Below are positions 42,528 through 51,471 of a DNA stretch of 64,000 nucleotides, one piece after another (position 1 is the stretch's first letter; every line of letters starts with the position of its first letter). A program made the position numbers and the translations under genes. This stretch comes from DATFKA01 sp035268885. GTDB lineage: Bacteria; Bacteroidota; Bacteroidia; Chitinophagales; Saprospiraceae. The DNA lies in the NCBI GenBank assembly GCA_035268885.1, contig DATFKA010000123.1, positions 16,940 to 80,939 of the forward strand. Direction: 5' to 3'. The notes under the pieces were generated by a model that was not told the origin of the DNA, did not search any database, and saw nothing but the letters and a program-made list of their open reading frames with translations.

Positions 42528-43391
42528 TTACTTTTGGTCAGGAAAACGTAGGGCCGCAAACTCTTTTGCTGTACTGAGGACGGCCTTCTCGATCGGAATC
42601 CGCTCGGTAGAGGAGCCGGTCCAGATGCCATCTACACTGGTGTGGTTAAGCATATACTGTGCATCTTCCGGGTTCGACATAGCGGCTCCGTGGGCGATCA
42701 GCATGACATCGGGCTTGAGTTTGCGTAGTTCTTTATTGGCTTCTTCCGTCCGGGCGGCGGTTTCTTCAATGGTTTCTCCAGAGTCGTAGCCCTTTAGTCC
42801 GCCTTTGGTCGTACCCGCATGGAAACAGAAAATATCCGGTTGGGCCTCTTCGACCATGCGCAGACTGTCTTCCATATTGAAGGCCAGGCCGATGGATACC
42901 ATATCCATTTCCTTGGCCAGCTTCAGCATTTCGATTTCGTTATCAAAGGTAATCCCGCTCTTGGTGAGTACCCGGTAAATCTCACTGTCCTTATCCACGT
43001 AACTGACCGAAGGCCCGATATTAGAGACCGAGTAGACCCCCATGGCTTTGCAATCGTTGAGTACCATACGCATATCCTTGAGTGGATCGTTGGCATTCAG
43101 ACAGGCGCAAATAAAGGCGTCGCCCTTAATGGCAGGCATAATATCTTCGCGGGTATAGTCCATGGTCTGTTTATTAGAATCCAGGATAGGCCAGAGCATG
43201 GACATGGTACCCATACCGTTCGAGCGCAGTCGGGCACCGGAGAAGGTATTGATGCAGTCGGCACCAGCTTTTTCCAGTAGCTGGGCAACCAGGCCGCTGC
43301 CGGCGCTGGCGATAAAGATGGGTATGCGGTTTTCTACTTTCTTTTTGAGTTTGGACATTATGGCTTCGCGAGAAGTATGTGGTACGATCAT
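42528..43391 (-). CDS. TIM-barrel protein of the phosphoenolpyruvate-hydrolase-like family (Tm-1 C-terminal half)
   Basis: A 287-aa protein matching the TIM-barrel half of Tm-1, annotated in databases as PEP-hydrolase-like. It begins with the family-typical TSREAIMSKLKKKVENRIP, then GSGLVAQLLEKAGADCI, ADIFCFHAGTTKGGLKGYDSG-like motif near residue 190 (here PDIFCFHAGTTKGG), and LIAHGAAMSNPEDAQYML. The enzymatic reaction is not established; the related isocitrate-lyase/PEP-mutase fold would suit C-C or C-P chemistry on a keto-acid. It is the middle gene of the cluster at 48.8-41.3 kb. Confidence 0.82.
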   Translation of the reverse strand: MIVPHTSREAIMSKLKKKVENRIPIFIASAGSGLVAQLLEKAGADCINTFSGARLRSNGMGTMSMLWPILDSNKQTMDYTREDIMPAIKGDAFICACLNANDPLKDMRMVLNDCKAMGVYSVSNIGPSVSYVDKDSEIYRVLTKSGITFDNEIEMLKLAKEMDMVSIGLAFNMEDSLRMVEEAQPDIFCFHAGTTKGGLKGYDSGETIEETAARTEEANKELRKLKPDVMLIAHGAAMSNPEDAQYMLNHTSVDGIWTGSSTERIPIEKAVLSTAKEFAALRFPDQK

Positions 43392-43402
43392 GGTATATTA
43401 AT

Positions 43403-43427
43403 ATTGAATTATTGAATTATTGAATTG
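43403..43427. repeat. Short tandem repeat of TTGAATTAT
   Basis: ATTGAATT is repeated three times with a 9-bp period in the gap between the aldolase-SDR gene and the TIM-barrel gene. Such a run is prone to slippage and could alter spacing between the two cistrons. Confidence 0.5.
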
Positions 43428-43432
43428 GCGAA

Positions 43433-45400
43433 TTAAATTACTCTTTCGTTGCCTCCGTCGATGGGCACCTGGGCACCCGTGGTTTTGGCGAATATTGGTC
43501 CCAGCATCGTGGTGGCCAGATCTGCTACATCGCGCGAGCGGATTTCCCGTTTCAGGATATTATTGGTCTTATATTCTTGTACGGTCAGACCGTAGTGTTT
43601 GGCGCGGGCTTGTAGCACCTCTTCGGTCCAAATGCCCGTGTCGAAGACGGCATTGGGGTGAAGTATATTAACGCGGATACCTTTTTCACCCAGCTCCATG
43701 GCTGCTACCCGGCAGAGTTGGGTCAGCCCCGCTTTGGCTACGGAATAGGCGGCTGCTCCAGGCCCCGGGGCGGGTACATTTTTGGAGCCGATAAAGACCA
43801 CTGCCGGATCGACACCCAGGCTGAGGTAGGGCGTCGCAAGTTGCAGCAGGCGTTGGTGACTACTGACATTGAGTAGCATACTCTTATCCCAGAGAGTCGG
43901 ATCCATCTCCGCAATTTTGGCACTGGGCGGAAAAATTCCTGCATTACTGATGAGCATATCCAGGCCACCAAATCTCTTGACGGTCTGCTCAATAGCGGAA
44001 CGGACGGCGGAGGGGTCGGTGATATCGCACTGCATGGCCAGCACTTCCTTTTGTAGGAAGTGCTCCGTAATATTCGGACTGATATCAAGCGCGGTGACCA
44101 CGGCCCCGGCGTCAATCAAACTTTCTACACAGGCCTTGCCAATCCCACTGGCGGCACCACTAACCAGGGCAATTTTCCCCTGGAAGACTTTGGGTTTTCC
44201 GGCTTTCTTTAGCTTCGCCTGTTCCAGGCTCCAGTATTCCATCTCAAAGAGATCGGACTGGGGCAGGGCGATCCATTTACCCAGCTGTTCGGCCTGGTAA
44301 ATGGCCTTACGGGTATGTTGGCTGATATCCTCGATAATCCGCAGGTGCTTGGCACTGGGACCAAATGATAAGGAGCCGGTACCGGGCAGGATTGCCCAAC
44401 GGGGGGCGGGGTCCAATTGTGTTTCACCGGAATTGTACTTTTCGAAGTATTTTTTATAGTCTTGCACATAGCGGGCAAAATCTGCCGGGGGATTTTCGCC
44501 CAGGATGACTGGTGTGCGCTTCGTGCGAATGATGTGATCCGGAGTAAGGGGCCCGCGGTCGGTAAGTGCCGCCACGTTTGGTAGCTGGCTGAAGGCGGCC
44601 GAGGCCGGACGGTCGTCCAAACGAGCCAGTACGGGCTTTCCCCAGATATCAATCAGGGATTGTCTGATTTCCGCAATGCGCAGCGGATCGAAGGGGGCAG
44701 GCTGAGTACCGGGAATCTTGTCGGCCCCCTGTGCTGCCAGGTACTGCTCTGCTTTATCGACGATGTCAATCATTTTTTCGTAACTGGCGCGGGCATCCTG
44801 GTCGAAGGTGAAGACACCGTGGTTCATGAGGATCATGCCCTCCATCTTAGACCAGTCGGCATCTTTGGTTTGTTCGTAGATGGCTTTGGCCAAAATAAAG
44901 CCCGGCATGACGTAGGGTACGATCAACATATTGGGGCCATAAATCTCTTCAATGCGTTTTCGGCCCTCGGGAGAATTGGTAATGGTGACTACCGCATCGG
45001 CGTGGCTATGATCCACAAAGGTAAAGGGAATAATGGCGTGCAGAATCGCCTCTACCGAGGGGTTAGGTGCCGAGGGATTTGTCATGGCCATACGTTGGTA
45101 TTTGACCATGTCCAGATCGGATAATTCATCTAGCTGGGCCAGTTGGTGTAGGGCCGATAATTTCACGGGGGCAAAACCTTCCGCTTCGATGGTGCCCAGG
45201 TCCCAGCCACTACCTTTGACGTACAGGATCTCTTCTTTTTCGCCAAAAATATTCTTTTCCTTAATTTTTACGGAAGTATTCCCTCCGCCGTGCATCACCA
45301 GATCTTCGTCCTGCCCGAGTAGTCGGGAGGTGTATACGCGTAGTTGTAGCAGATCGCCCTTGAGGGCTTTTGCTTCTGCCTCATTCCACAAACTCTTCAT
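43433..45400 (-). CDS. Bifunctional class II aldolase / short-chain dehydrogenase (RhaD/RhaEW-type)
   Basis: A 655-aa fusion. Residues ~1-400 are a class II aldolase/adducin domain with metal-binding histidines in DHSHADAV and MNHGVFTF and the start MHGGGNTSVKIKEKN. Residues ~405-655 are an SDR domain: VSGAASGIGKAC cofactor loop, SNAGIF, and catalytic AAYSVAKAG. Homologues include the bifunctional rhamnulose-1-phosphate aldolase/lactaldehyde dehydrogenase. No rhamnose isomerase or kinase is nearby, so the substrate here may be another sugar phosphate or hydroxy acid. It overlaps the preceding gene by 4 bp. Confidence 0.88.
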   Translation of the reverse strand: MKSLWNEAEAKALKGDLLQLRVYTSRLLGQDEDLVMHGGGNTSVKIKEKNIFGEKEEILYVKGSGWDLGTIEAEGFAPVKLSALHQLAQLDELSDLDMVKYQRMAMTNPSAPNPSVEAILHAIIPFTFVDHSHADAVVTITNSPEGRKRIEEIYGPNMLIVPYVMPGFILAKAIYEQTKDADWSKMEGMILMNHGVFTFDQDARASYEKMIDIVDKAEQYLAAQGADKIPGTQPAPFDPLRIAEIRQSLIDIWGKPVLARLDDRPASAAFSQLPNVAALTDRGPLTPDHIIRTKRTPVILGENPPADFARYVQDYKKYFEKYNSGETQLDPAPRWAILPGTGSLSFGPSAKHLRIIEDISQHTRKAIYQAEQLGKWIALPQSDLFEMEYWSLEQAKLKKAGKPKVFQGKIALVSGAASGIGKACVESLIDAGAVVTALDISPNITEHFLQKEVLAMQCDITDPSAVRSAIEQTVKRFGGLDMLISNAGIFPPSAKIAEMDPTLWDKSMLLNVSSHQRLLQLATPYLSLGVDPAVVFIGSKNVPAPGPGAAAYSVAKAGLTQLCRVAAMELGEKGIRVNILHPNAVFDTGIWTEEVLQARAKHYGLTVQEYKTNNILKREIRSRDVADLATTMLGPIFAKTTGAQVPIDGGNERVI

Positions 45401-46155
45401 ATCGTTGTTATAAATTTTGATACCAATTGAAAGACTTCTTTATTATGTTGATCATTATCGACGTAGCGTGAAATCACCCGTTCCAGACGACTATTGGGTA
45501 GCCGCTTCTGAATCGATTCGGCCATGGAGTAGGGGTGCAGCGGATCATCCTCATTAGCGAGAATCAGGCAGGGCTGTTGAATTTCTTCAAGGGCCTGCAT
45601 ACTCGCGAAGGGGCGGTCCCGGACCATACTTTCCAATACAGTGGATATTTTGGGGCCTTGCGTTTCCGCAAAAACGCCCAGGATAGATTCGGCCGCTTTG
45701 GGTAGACTTTGGGCGATCTCTTGAAAGTCGGGTCTTTGCTTAAAGTGTTTTAAGCCCTCGTTTTGCCGCAGGTATTTGGCCGCTTCTGCTAAAATATGCA
45801 GGGTGTCGGGGTGCTTTTGATCCAGCCAGGCGGGCCGAACCAGCACCAGCGCCTTTACCCGCTCTGGTGCCCGTAGGGCCAGTTGCAGCGCAATGCCGGA
45901 CCCCATAGAAATACCACCGACCATGGTCTGTTCAATACTCAGGTGATCCATTAGCCGGAGGACTTGATCCACGTAATATCCGAAGGATGGTAACTGCCCC
46001 TCCGGTAGCGGAGCCTGCCCGTGTCCGGGACAATCCATGGAAACCAGCTGGATGTTTTCCAGGCCGGAAAGTATCTGTTGGGCTTGTTGTAAATTTGAAC
46101 TGAGGCCGTGTTGAAAAATAAAGGGCTGGCCCTGGCCAGAAATAAGGTAATGCAT
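45397..46155 (-). CDS. Alpha/beta-fold hydrolase
   Basis: A 252-aa cytoplasmic hydrolase, similar to 3-oxoadipate enol-lactonase or epoxide-hydrolase-type enzymes. The oxyanion region is FQHGLSS, the nucleophile elbow GGISMGSG (Ser), the acid ANEDDPLHP (Asp) and the base DNDQHNKEV (His). Within this cluster an ester or lactone substrate is likely, for example opening a sugar lactone made by the upstream dehydrogenase; that is inference. Its stop overlaps the aldolase-SDR start by 4 bp (ATGA). Confidence 0.87.
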   Translation of the reverse strand: MHYLISGQGQPFIFQHGLSSNLQQAQQILSGLENIQLVSMDCPGHGQAPLPEGQLPSFGYYVDQVLRLMDHLSIEQTMVGGISMGSGIALQLALRAPERVKALVLVRPAWLDQKHPDTLHILAEAAKYLRQNEGLKHFKQRPDFQEIAQSLPKAAESILGVFAETQGPKISTVLESMVRDRPFASMQALEEIQQPCLILANEDDPLHPYSMAESIQKRLPNSRLERVISRYVDNDQHNKEVFQLVSKFITTI

Positions 46156-46173
46156 AATCGTACTTTATCGGTG

Positions 46174-48807
46174 TTAGTCCATTTCTTCTTCGCCGGTGTA
46201 GAGGTGGTGCTCTTCATCTCCTCCGGCCATTAGGTAGACCAGCAGGTCTTTAATTTCCTGCTCATTCAGCCGGTTGAATAGCCCCGGGGGCATGGGCGAA
46301 TAGGGGGATCTGGTTTTGGAGGCTACCTCCGCTTTGGAGATCCGTGTAGTTTGAGTAGCATCATAAGGATTCGATTGAATGCGGTAATGGTCTTCTTCTT
46401 CCGAAATAACCTTACCGCTTATCTTATCTCCGTTCTGTAGCTCAAATAAGGTGTAGGCATACTGGTCAGAAATCTCGTCGTGTGGACTGTAAATGGAGAG
46501 GATCATATTGTAGGTACTAAACCGGGTGTGCAATTGAGTCAGGTCAGGACCAACGTTACCACCTTCTCCCCGCATGCGGTGACAAGAAGCACAAAGAGCC
46601 GCTTCGTAGATGCGCTTTCCCTGTTCAATCGTACCCTGGTAGTCGCTATAGCCCTGACTATTGATGGCGAATAAATCTTCGGAAGAGTAGGCTTTGCCCG
46701 GACCTTCCGGTTGGGGAAGATTAGCGAGTGCTTCGCCGGGCTGATAGACGCCGGAGAGGGATTCGTATTTTTCTTTTTGCTCTTCCGGCACGCTCTGCAT
46801 GGCTTGCTGACGAATATTTTCTATAAAAGGCTTGAAGCTCATCCCGCCGGAGGAGCCTAATACCTCATAAAACCATTTAAAATAACTGCTGCGCAACTCA
46901 TCGGTCCAGCCACTTTGAGCACGACTGAGCAGGGTAGCGTAAAAGATAGACTCGGTGGGCGGCATGTTTTTTAGCATGTCGGTAATGACTTCACCGTACA
47001 TTTCGCTACGCCCCGCAACGGTGGTATCGATCAACTCTGGATGCGTAATGATGTCTTCGGCAGTGTATTTTTCTAGTAAAGCAACACTTTTGGCCGTTGC
47101 TTCGGGGACTTCAAAATAAATCAACAGTTGACTTAACTCTCGATCCAGCGCGAGATTTTCGCTGGGAAAGGCATCGTCAAGTACCGGAATAAATTTTGCC
47201 TTACTCGATTGGCCAGGATCTCCCAGGCGGATGATACTCAGCGCCAGGGTTCGCAGATAGTCGAGTTGCTGAGCAGTAGACAGGTCTGTAAAGTTGATAC
47301 TGGCCAGCTTTTGGTATATGGTATTTTTGGCGGAAGCCACTTCCATACGGGCCAGCGCAATACTAGCCTGCATAATGCGCATGGGATCTTCTGCCGAGCC
47401 TAATCTGCGCAGTACGCGATTATCAGCCTGGTGCTCCAGCCCGATCCGGGCAGCGTAGCGAATAAAACGATCGGTATGATTCAGATTTTGCCAGAGCAGG
47501 TCTATGCCTTCCGCCTGGCCGGGCTGATGGAAAGTCTCTAGTTTTTGTCGCAATTCCCGCAGATTTTCGTTTTTATCCAGAAAGGCCACTGGTCTTTCCA
47601 TCTCGCCGGTGTAGCTGAGGCGGTACAGGTGAGAGTTGAGATTACGCCCTCCGGTAGCGAAGTATAAAGCACCGTCAGACCCGGCAATGGCATCGGTAAG
47701 CGGTAGTGGTGAACCAGAGAAAAACTCCTCTTTGGTGCCCGTGTAAGAGCTACCCTCCGACTTTAGATCAACGTAGTAAACCGTACCAAAGCTCCAGTCA
47801 AAGGCAAACATACCACTCTGGTAGCGAGTCGGAAAATCCAAATCGGCGCCCATGACCACGGCCGTTGGAGAGCCCTGTCCTAAAGTAGTAACCGGAGGTA
47901 GATTGTCGGGGTAGTAGGCTGGCCATTTTCCCGATCCGGTACGCCAACCAAATTCTGCCCCGCTGACGGCATGACAGACTCGGATGGGGCGGTACCAGGG
48001 CATACCAATATCCCATTCCATGTCCGAATCGAAAACGAAAAGCTCACCATCGGGATTAAAGCCAAAATCGAATGGATTGCGAAAGCCGGAAGCCATAAAT
48101 TCCCAATGATCTCCATCGGGGGTAAAGCGTGCCACCCATCCCCCGGGCGGTTTTACATCGTGGGCGTGGCCCCGGGCATCGAGGTAGGGCTCATGTAAAT
48201 TATCGGTGGCCCAATGTCTGGGTTGCCGACCATTATTGGCTACTTCTTCGGGCACTTTGGTCATGTTGCCGGCGATAAAATAGATATGTTTTTCATCCGG
48301 AGAAAGGATAAGACTGTGGGGGCCGTGTTCGCCCTGTCCTTCCAGTTTGATAACGGTTTCGATATCGTCCAGTATACCATCTTCATCCATATCGCGCAGT
48401 CGATAAACGCCACTTCCGTAGTCGATGGTTTCTCCGTCCTGTTCCCAACGTTCATTTACACTTACGTACAGACTGTTAAAAGCCCAGAGTAGACCCTGCG
48501 CATTACCAATGTCGAGGGGTACCCGCTGTACCTGGGTAGAATCGAGTATCTCCCCCGAAGCAGGTATGGGAAACTGATACAGATCGCCCCACTGATCACT
48601 GGCGTAGAGTTGCCCGTCCGGCGCTTCGGCCAGGGATACCCAGGAGCCGTGTTCATGGTCTTTGGGTGCGTAAAGGACTTCTAAGCGATAGCCCTCCGGG
48701 ACATTATACTGGATGGTTTGCTCTTCTTCGGAATCGGCCATTGGGGTCTGGGATTGACAGGCCGTCAGCAGTAAGGATATTGGTAGCAGCCAAAAGGTTT
48801 GTTTCAT
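46174..48807 (-). CDS. Lipoprotein with PQQ/sorbosone-dehydrogenase-like propeller and cytochrome c domain
   Basis: An 877-aa outer or periplasmic lipoprotein. Signal and lipobox: MKQTFWLLPISLLLTAC. Residues ~30-430 form a beta-propeller like PQQ-dependent sugar (glucose/sorbosone) dehydrogenases (WVSLAEAPDGQLYASDQWG, FGFNPDGELFVFDSDMEWD). A HEAT-like helical section follows, then a c-type haem site CASCH (residues 739-743) with GPDL and a PVC-type 'putative haem-binding' domain ending MPPGLFNRLNEQEIKDLLVYL. It probably oxidises a sugar or polyol outside the cytoplasm and passes electrons to the haem. It is the first gene of the cluster. Confidence 0.85.
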   Translation of the reverse strand: MKQTFWLLPISLLLTACQSQTPMADSEEEQTIQYNVPEGYRLEVLYAPKDHEHGSWVSLAEAPDGQLYASDQWGDLYQFPIPASGEILDSTQVQRVPLDIGNAQGLLWAFNSLYVSVNERWEQDGETIDYGSGVYRLRDMDEDGILDDIETVIKLEGQGEHGPHSLILSPDEKHIYFIAGNMTKVPEEVANNGRQPRHWATDNLHEPYLDARGHAHDVKPPGGWVARFTPDGDHWEFMASGFRNPFDFGFNPDGELFVFDSDMEWDIGMPWYRPIRVCHAVSGAEFGWRTGSGKWPAYYPDNLPPVTTLGQGSPTAVVMGADLDFPTRYQSGMFAFDWSFGTVYYVDLKSEGSSYTGTKEEFFSGSPLPLTDAIAGSDGALYFATGGRNLNSHLYRLSYTGEMERPVAFLDKNENLRELRQKLETFHQPGQAEGIDLLWQNLNHTDRFIRYAARIGLEHQADNRVLRRLGSAEDPMRIMQASIALARMEVASAKNTIYQKLASINFTDLSTAQQLDYLRTLALSIIRLGDPGQSSKAKFIPVLDDAFPSENLALDRELSQLLIYFEVPEATAKSVALLEKYTAEDIITHPELIDTTVAGRSEMYGEVITDMLKNMPPTESIFYATLLSRAQSGWTDELRSSYFKWFYEVLGSSGGMSFKPFIENIRQQAMQSVPEEQKEKYESLSGVYQPGEALANLPQPEGPGKAYSSEDLFAINSQGYSDYQGTIEQGKRIYEAALCASCHRMRGEGGNVGPDLTQLHTRFSTYNMILSIYSPHDEISDQYAYTLFELQNGDKISGKVISEEEDHYRIQSNPYDATQTTRISKAEVASKTRSPYSPMPPGLFNRLNEQEIKDLLVYLMAGGDEEHHLYTGEEEMD

Positions 48808-48914
48808 ATCGTAAGTAATAGGCTATGGTTATTCAGTTGCTTGAATATACCAATTTTTTTTTTGCGTCATCAAAAAGCGGCAAAAAATGTATATTCGCTC
48901 CAAAATGGCAACTG

Positions 48915-50120
48915 ATGATTAGATTCGGAATTATACGGGAGGGTAAAACGCCACCCGATTCACGCGTGCCGCTTACCCCTGAGCAATGTAAGGCCATTCA
49001 GCGGCAGTACGAGGTAGATCTGACCGTACAGCCTTCATCGGGCCGTTGTTATACGGATGCGGAATACCAAAAGGCGGTGGTGCAAATGTCGGAGGAGCTC
49101 GATGATAGAGAGGTGTTGCTAGGGGTGAAGGAGGTTCCCATTGATCAGTTGATCCCCAATAAAACCTATCTGTTCTTTTCGCATACGATTAAGAAACAAG
49201 CCTACAACCGGGACTTATTACAGGCGGTGGTCGCCAAAAATATTCGTTTGATCGATTACGAAGTGCTGACGGATGAAAAGGGGAAGCGCCTCATCGCCTT
49301 CGGCAAATTCGCGGGCATGGTTGGCGCCCATAATGCCTTGCTGACCTACGGATTGCGTACCGGGGCTTTTGATTTGCCACGCATGCATCGTTTTTACGAT
49401 TACGCCGCCGCTAAAGTCGCTTACCAAAAGATGTCCTGGCCGAATATAAAGATTGTACTTACCGGTACGGGCCGAGTGGGTAATGGCGCCGCCCTGGTAT
49501 TACGGGATATGGGTATTCGTGAGGTGAGTGCCGAGAATTTTATTTCGCAAAATTTTGAAGAAGCCGTATTTACCCAGTTAAAGGTGAAGGATTACGTCGC
49601 TCACCAGCGGGGGATTCAATTCACACCCAAAGATTTCTATAAAAATCCGGGTGATTTCGAAAGTATCTTTGCACCTTTTACGAAAGTGGCCGATGTGATG
49701 ATCAACGGCATCTACTGGGACAATGCCGCACCGGCCTTCTTTTCCGTAAAGGAAATGCAAGCCTCCGAATGGAAGATGAACGTCATTGCGGATGTGACCT
49801 GCGATATCGCGCCCGTCTCTTCTATTCCCAGCACCCTGCGAGCCAGCACGATCGCGCAGCCCTTTTTTGGGTTTGATCCCCAGACGGGACAGGAAATTCC
49901 GGCTTTTAGCGGAAGCGGGGTAGATATGATGACAATCGATAATTTGCCCAACGAGCTACCCCGGGACGCCTCCAAAGCGTTTGGCGCGCAGTTTATCGCT
50001 CACATTTTACCCGAATTCTTCAAATCGGACAGCGATATCCTGTTGCGGGCCACCGTGGCACAGCAAGGAGACCTGGGACCCCATTTCGAATATTTGCGGG
50101 ATTATCTGGAAGGGGCGTAG
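48915..50120 (+). CDS. Saccharopine/alanine dehydrogenase-like NAD-dependent enzyme
   Basis: A 401-aa oxidoreductase. ATG at 48915 (MIRFGIIREGKTPPDSRVPL) is chosen, since the frame's earlier start at 48825 adds 30 aa with no family resemblance. The N-terminal REGKTPPDSRVPLTP motif is that of LYS1-type saccharopine dehydrogenases and alanine dehydrogenase. The Rossmann motif is VLTGTGRVGNGAALVL, followed by the C-terminal VIADVTCDIAPVSSIPSTLR. Most likely a lysine-metabolism enzyme; reaction direction and partner gene are not visible here. A TATATTCG box (48890-48897) could be its -7 element. Confidence 0.82.
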   Translation: MIRFGIIREGKTPPDSRVPLTPEQCKAIQRQYEVDLTVQPSSGRCYTDAEYQKAVVQMSEELDDREVLLGVKEVPIDQLIPNKTYLFFSHTIKKQAYNRDLLQAVVAKNIRLIDYEVLTDEKGKRLIAFGKFAGMVGAHNALLTYGLRTGAFDLPRMHRFYDYAAAKVAYQKMSWPNIKIVLTGTGRVGNGAALVLRDMGIREVSAENFISQNFEEAVFTQLKVKDYVAHQRGIQFTPKDFYKNPGDFESIFAPFTKVADVMINGIYWDNAAPAFFSVKEMQASEWKMNVIADVTCDIAPVSSIPSTLRASTIAQPFFGFDPQTGQEIPAFSGSGVDMMTIDNLPNELPRDASKAFGAQFIAHILPEFFKSDSDILLRATVAQQGDLGPHFEYLRDYLEGA

Positions 50121-50187
50121 GCCTGGGCAAATCCCCAATAAAAACTTTATATTTGCCCAGGATAAACCGTAATTCGACAATTTTAAT

Positions 50188-50232
50188 CCGCCTGAGTACT
50201 CTATCAATTTAAATTACAGAGTACTCAGGCGG
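50188..50232. repeat. Perfect 15-bp inverted repeat between two plus-strand genes
   Basis: CCGCCTGAGTACTCT (50188-50202) and AGAGTACTCAGGCGG (50218-50232) are exact reverse complements with a 15-nt A/T loop. The arms begin with the same CCGCCTGAG word as the palindrome inside MITE copy 1. It could terminate the upstream gene's transcript, though no T-run follows. Confidence 0.55.
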
Positions 50233-50256
50233 GTCACCATTCGAAAATAATATAGC

Positions 50257-50922
50257 ATGGGAGTCATTGCACTATCGGCTTTACTTTTAGCAGGTACCGG
50301 ATTTTTTATCTTTTCCAGGGCTTTTCCAAATTACCGCCCGGGACAAAAGAAGCTGCAGGCCGATTTGAAAAAATTGATGCAGGAGCTGGATACGATCACT
50401 ATCGATATGGTACCCATTGATGTGAAAGAGCTGGAGGCCTTATCTACTTCGCAGGTGCAATACAATGCCCGTACTCGGGTGACCAAAAATGTAAAAGGGG
50501 CCTTTGTTTCTATCTTTGAAGAAGGGATCTTTAAGTATGCTTACCGGCAATACGCTTCGGGCAAAAAAGATAATGTCTTGCTGGCGATGACTCATAATCA
50601 TCAGTTTGCTTTTTTGACTAAAAGTAATAAAACCCAGGTCGTGGTAGACGAGCAAGTGGTCGGACAACTGGACCAGCAGGCCGGGATACTCTACGGTGCC
50701 AAAAGTAAGCAGCCCATCGCTCAGATTGATAAAACTAAGGCGGAGCAGTGGTCGATAAAAATTAATGAACGGGAAGTGGCCAGTATGAATGTGATCAAAG
50801 AGGTTCGGGAAAAGGGCTTAAGTGAACGCGTTTTTGATTACGTGGTTAACGGTATTTCGGCGGAAGAGCAGGCTATTATTATGGTGTTGATTATCAATGA
50901 ATTAGTCCAGTTGGCCGTTTAG
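50257..50922 (+). CDS. Membrane-anchored hypothetical protein
   Basis: A 221-aa protein with one N-terminal membrane helix (GVIALSALLLAGTGFFIF) and a soluble remainder. The C-terminal portion (ISAEEQAIIMVLIINELVQLAV) is a second hydrophobic helix, so it may lie flat on, or re-enter, the membrane. The middle has beta-strand character (KTQVVVDEQVVGQLDQQAG). No family is recognised. Confidence 0.7.
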   Translation: MGVIALSALLLAGTGFFIFSRAFPNYRPGQKKLQADLKKLMQELDTITIDMVPIDVKELEALSTSQVQYNARTRVTKNVKGAFVSIFEEGIFKYAYRQYASGKKDNVLLAMTHNHQFAFLTKSNKTQVVVDEQVVGQLDQQAGILYGAKSKQPIAQIDKTKAEQWSIKINEREVASMNVIKEVREKGLSERVFDYVVNGISAEEQAIIMVLIINELVQLAV

Positions 50923-51051
50923 GAGTTGTAAATAGAAGGAAGTTCAGACCGCTTAGTCTCTAATCCTTAAAACCATTTGGGTATTTTCACGTTGTAAAAA
51001 CACAAATCCATCGATGCCTCACTCTGGGGCATTTGGTTAAATTGATAAAGT

Positions 51052-51471
51052 ATGAATTTTTCTAAGAAGGTAAATCTGATCATCTATCGCTTTCGCGAAA
51101 AAGGGTTAGAAGTGTTTTTGGAGCATTTTGACGGGGAAGACAAATGGCAAATTCCCAGCGAAGCTACCGAAAAACCTAGTCCAAGGAACCTCATTGAAGA
51201 AGAACAGCTCATTGAGCTGGACCCGGTTCAGACGGAAGGAGGAGATCAAGAGGAAGCCTGGGCCGTTGAGGGCGAATGGCACGATATCCCTTCTCTGAAA
51301 TCCATGCTATACGAAGATGCCGTCTTTCTAAAGGATCAGCTAAAAGACATGGAGAAGGGTGGCTTCATCACTATAAAGGATGCCTTCAAAAAGGTAATGC
51401 CTCACCAGTATGCTTTCCTGAAAGAACTAAAAGATATCCTTACGGATCGTAATTCGATCAAGGATCTTTAG
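51052..51471 (+). CDS. Hypothetical protein with Nudix-like N-terminus but no Nudix box
   Basis: A 139-aa soluble acidic protein. Residues ~7-35 (VNLIIYRFREKGLEVFLEHF and KWQIP) resemble the first strands of Nudix hydrolases, but the GX5EX7REUXEEXGU box that holds the catalytic metal is absent. The C-terminal half is helical (ITIKDAFKKVMPHQYAFLKEL). It may be a non-catalytic Nudix relative. It overlaps the convergent GhrA-like gene by 4 bp at their stop codons. Confidence 0.65.
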   Translation: MNFSKKVNLIIYRFREKGLEVFLEHFDGEDKWQIPSEATEKPSPRNLIEEEQLIELDPVQTEGGDQEEAWAVEGEWHDIPSLKSMLYEDAVFLKDQLKDMEKGGFITIKDAFKKVMPHQYAFLKELKDILTDRNSIKDL

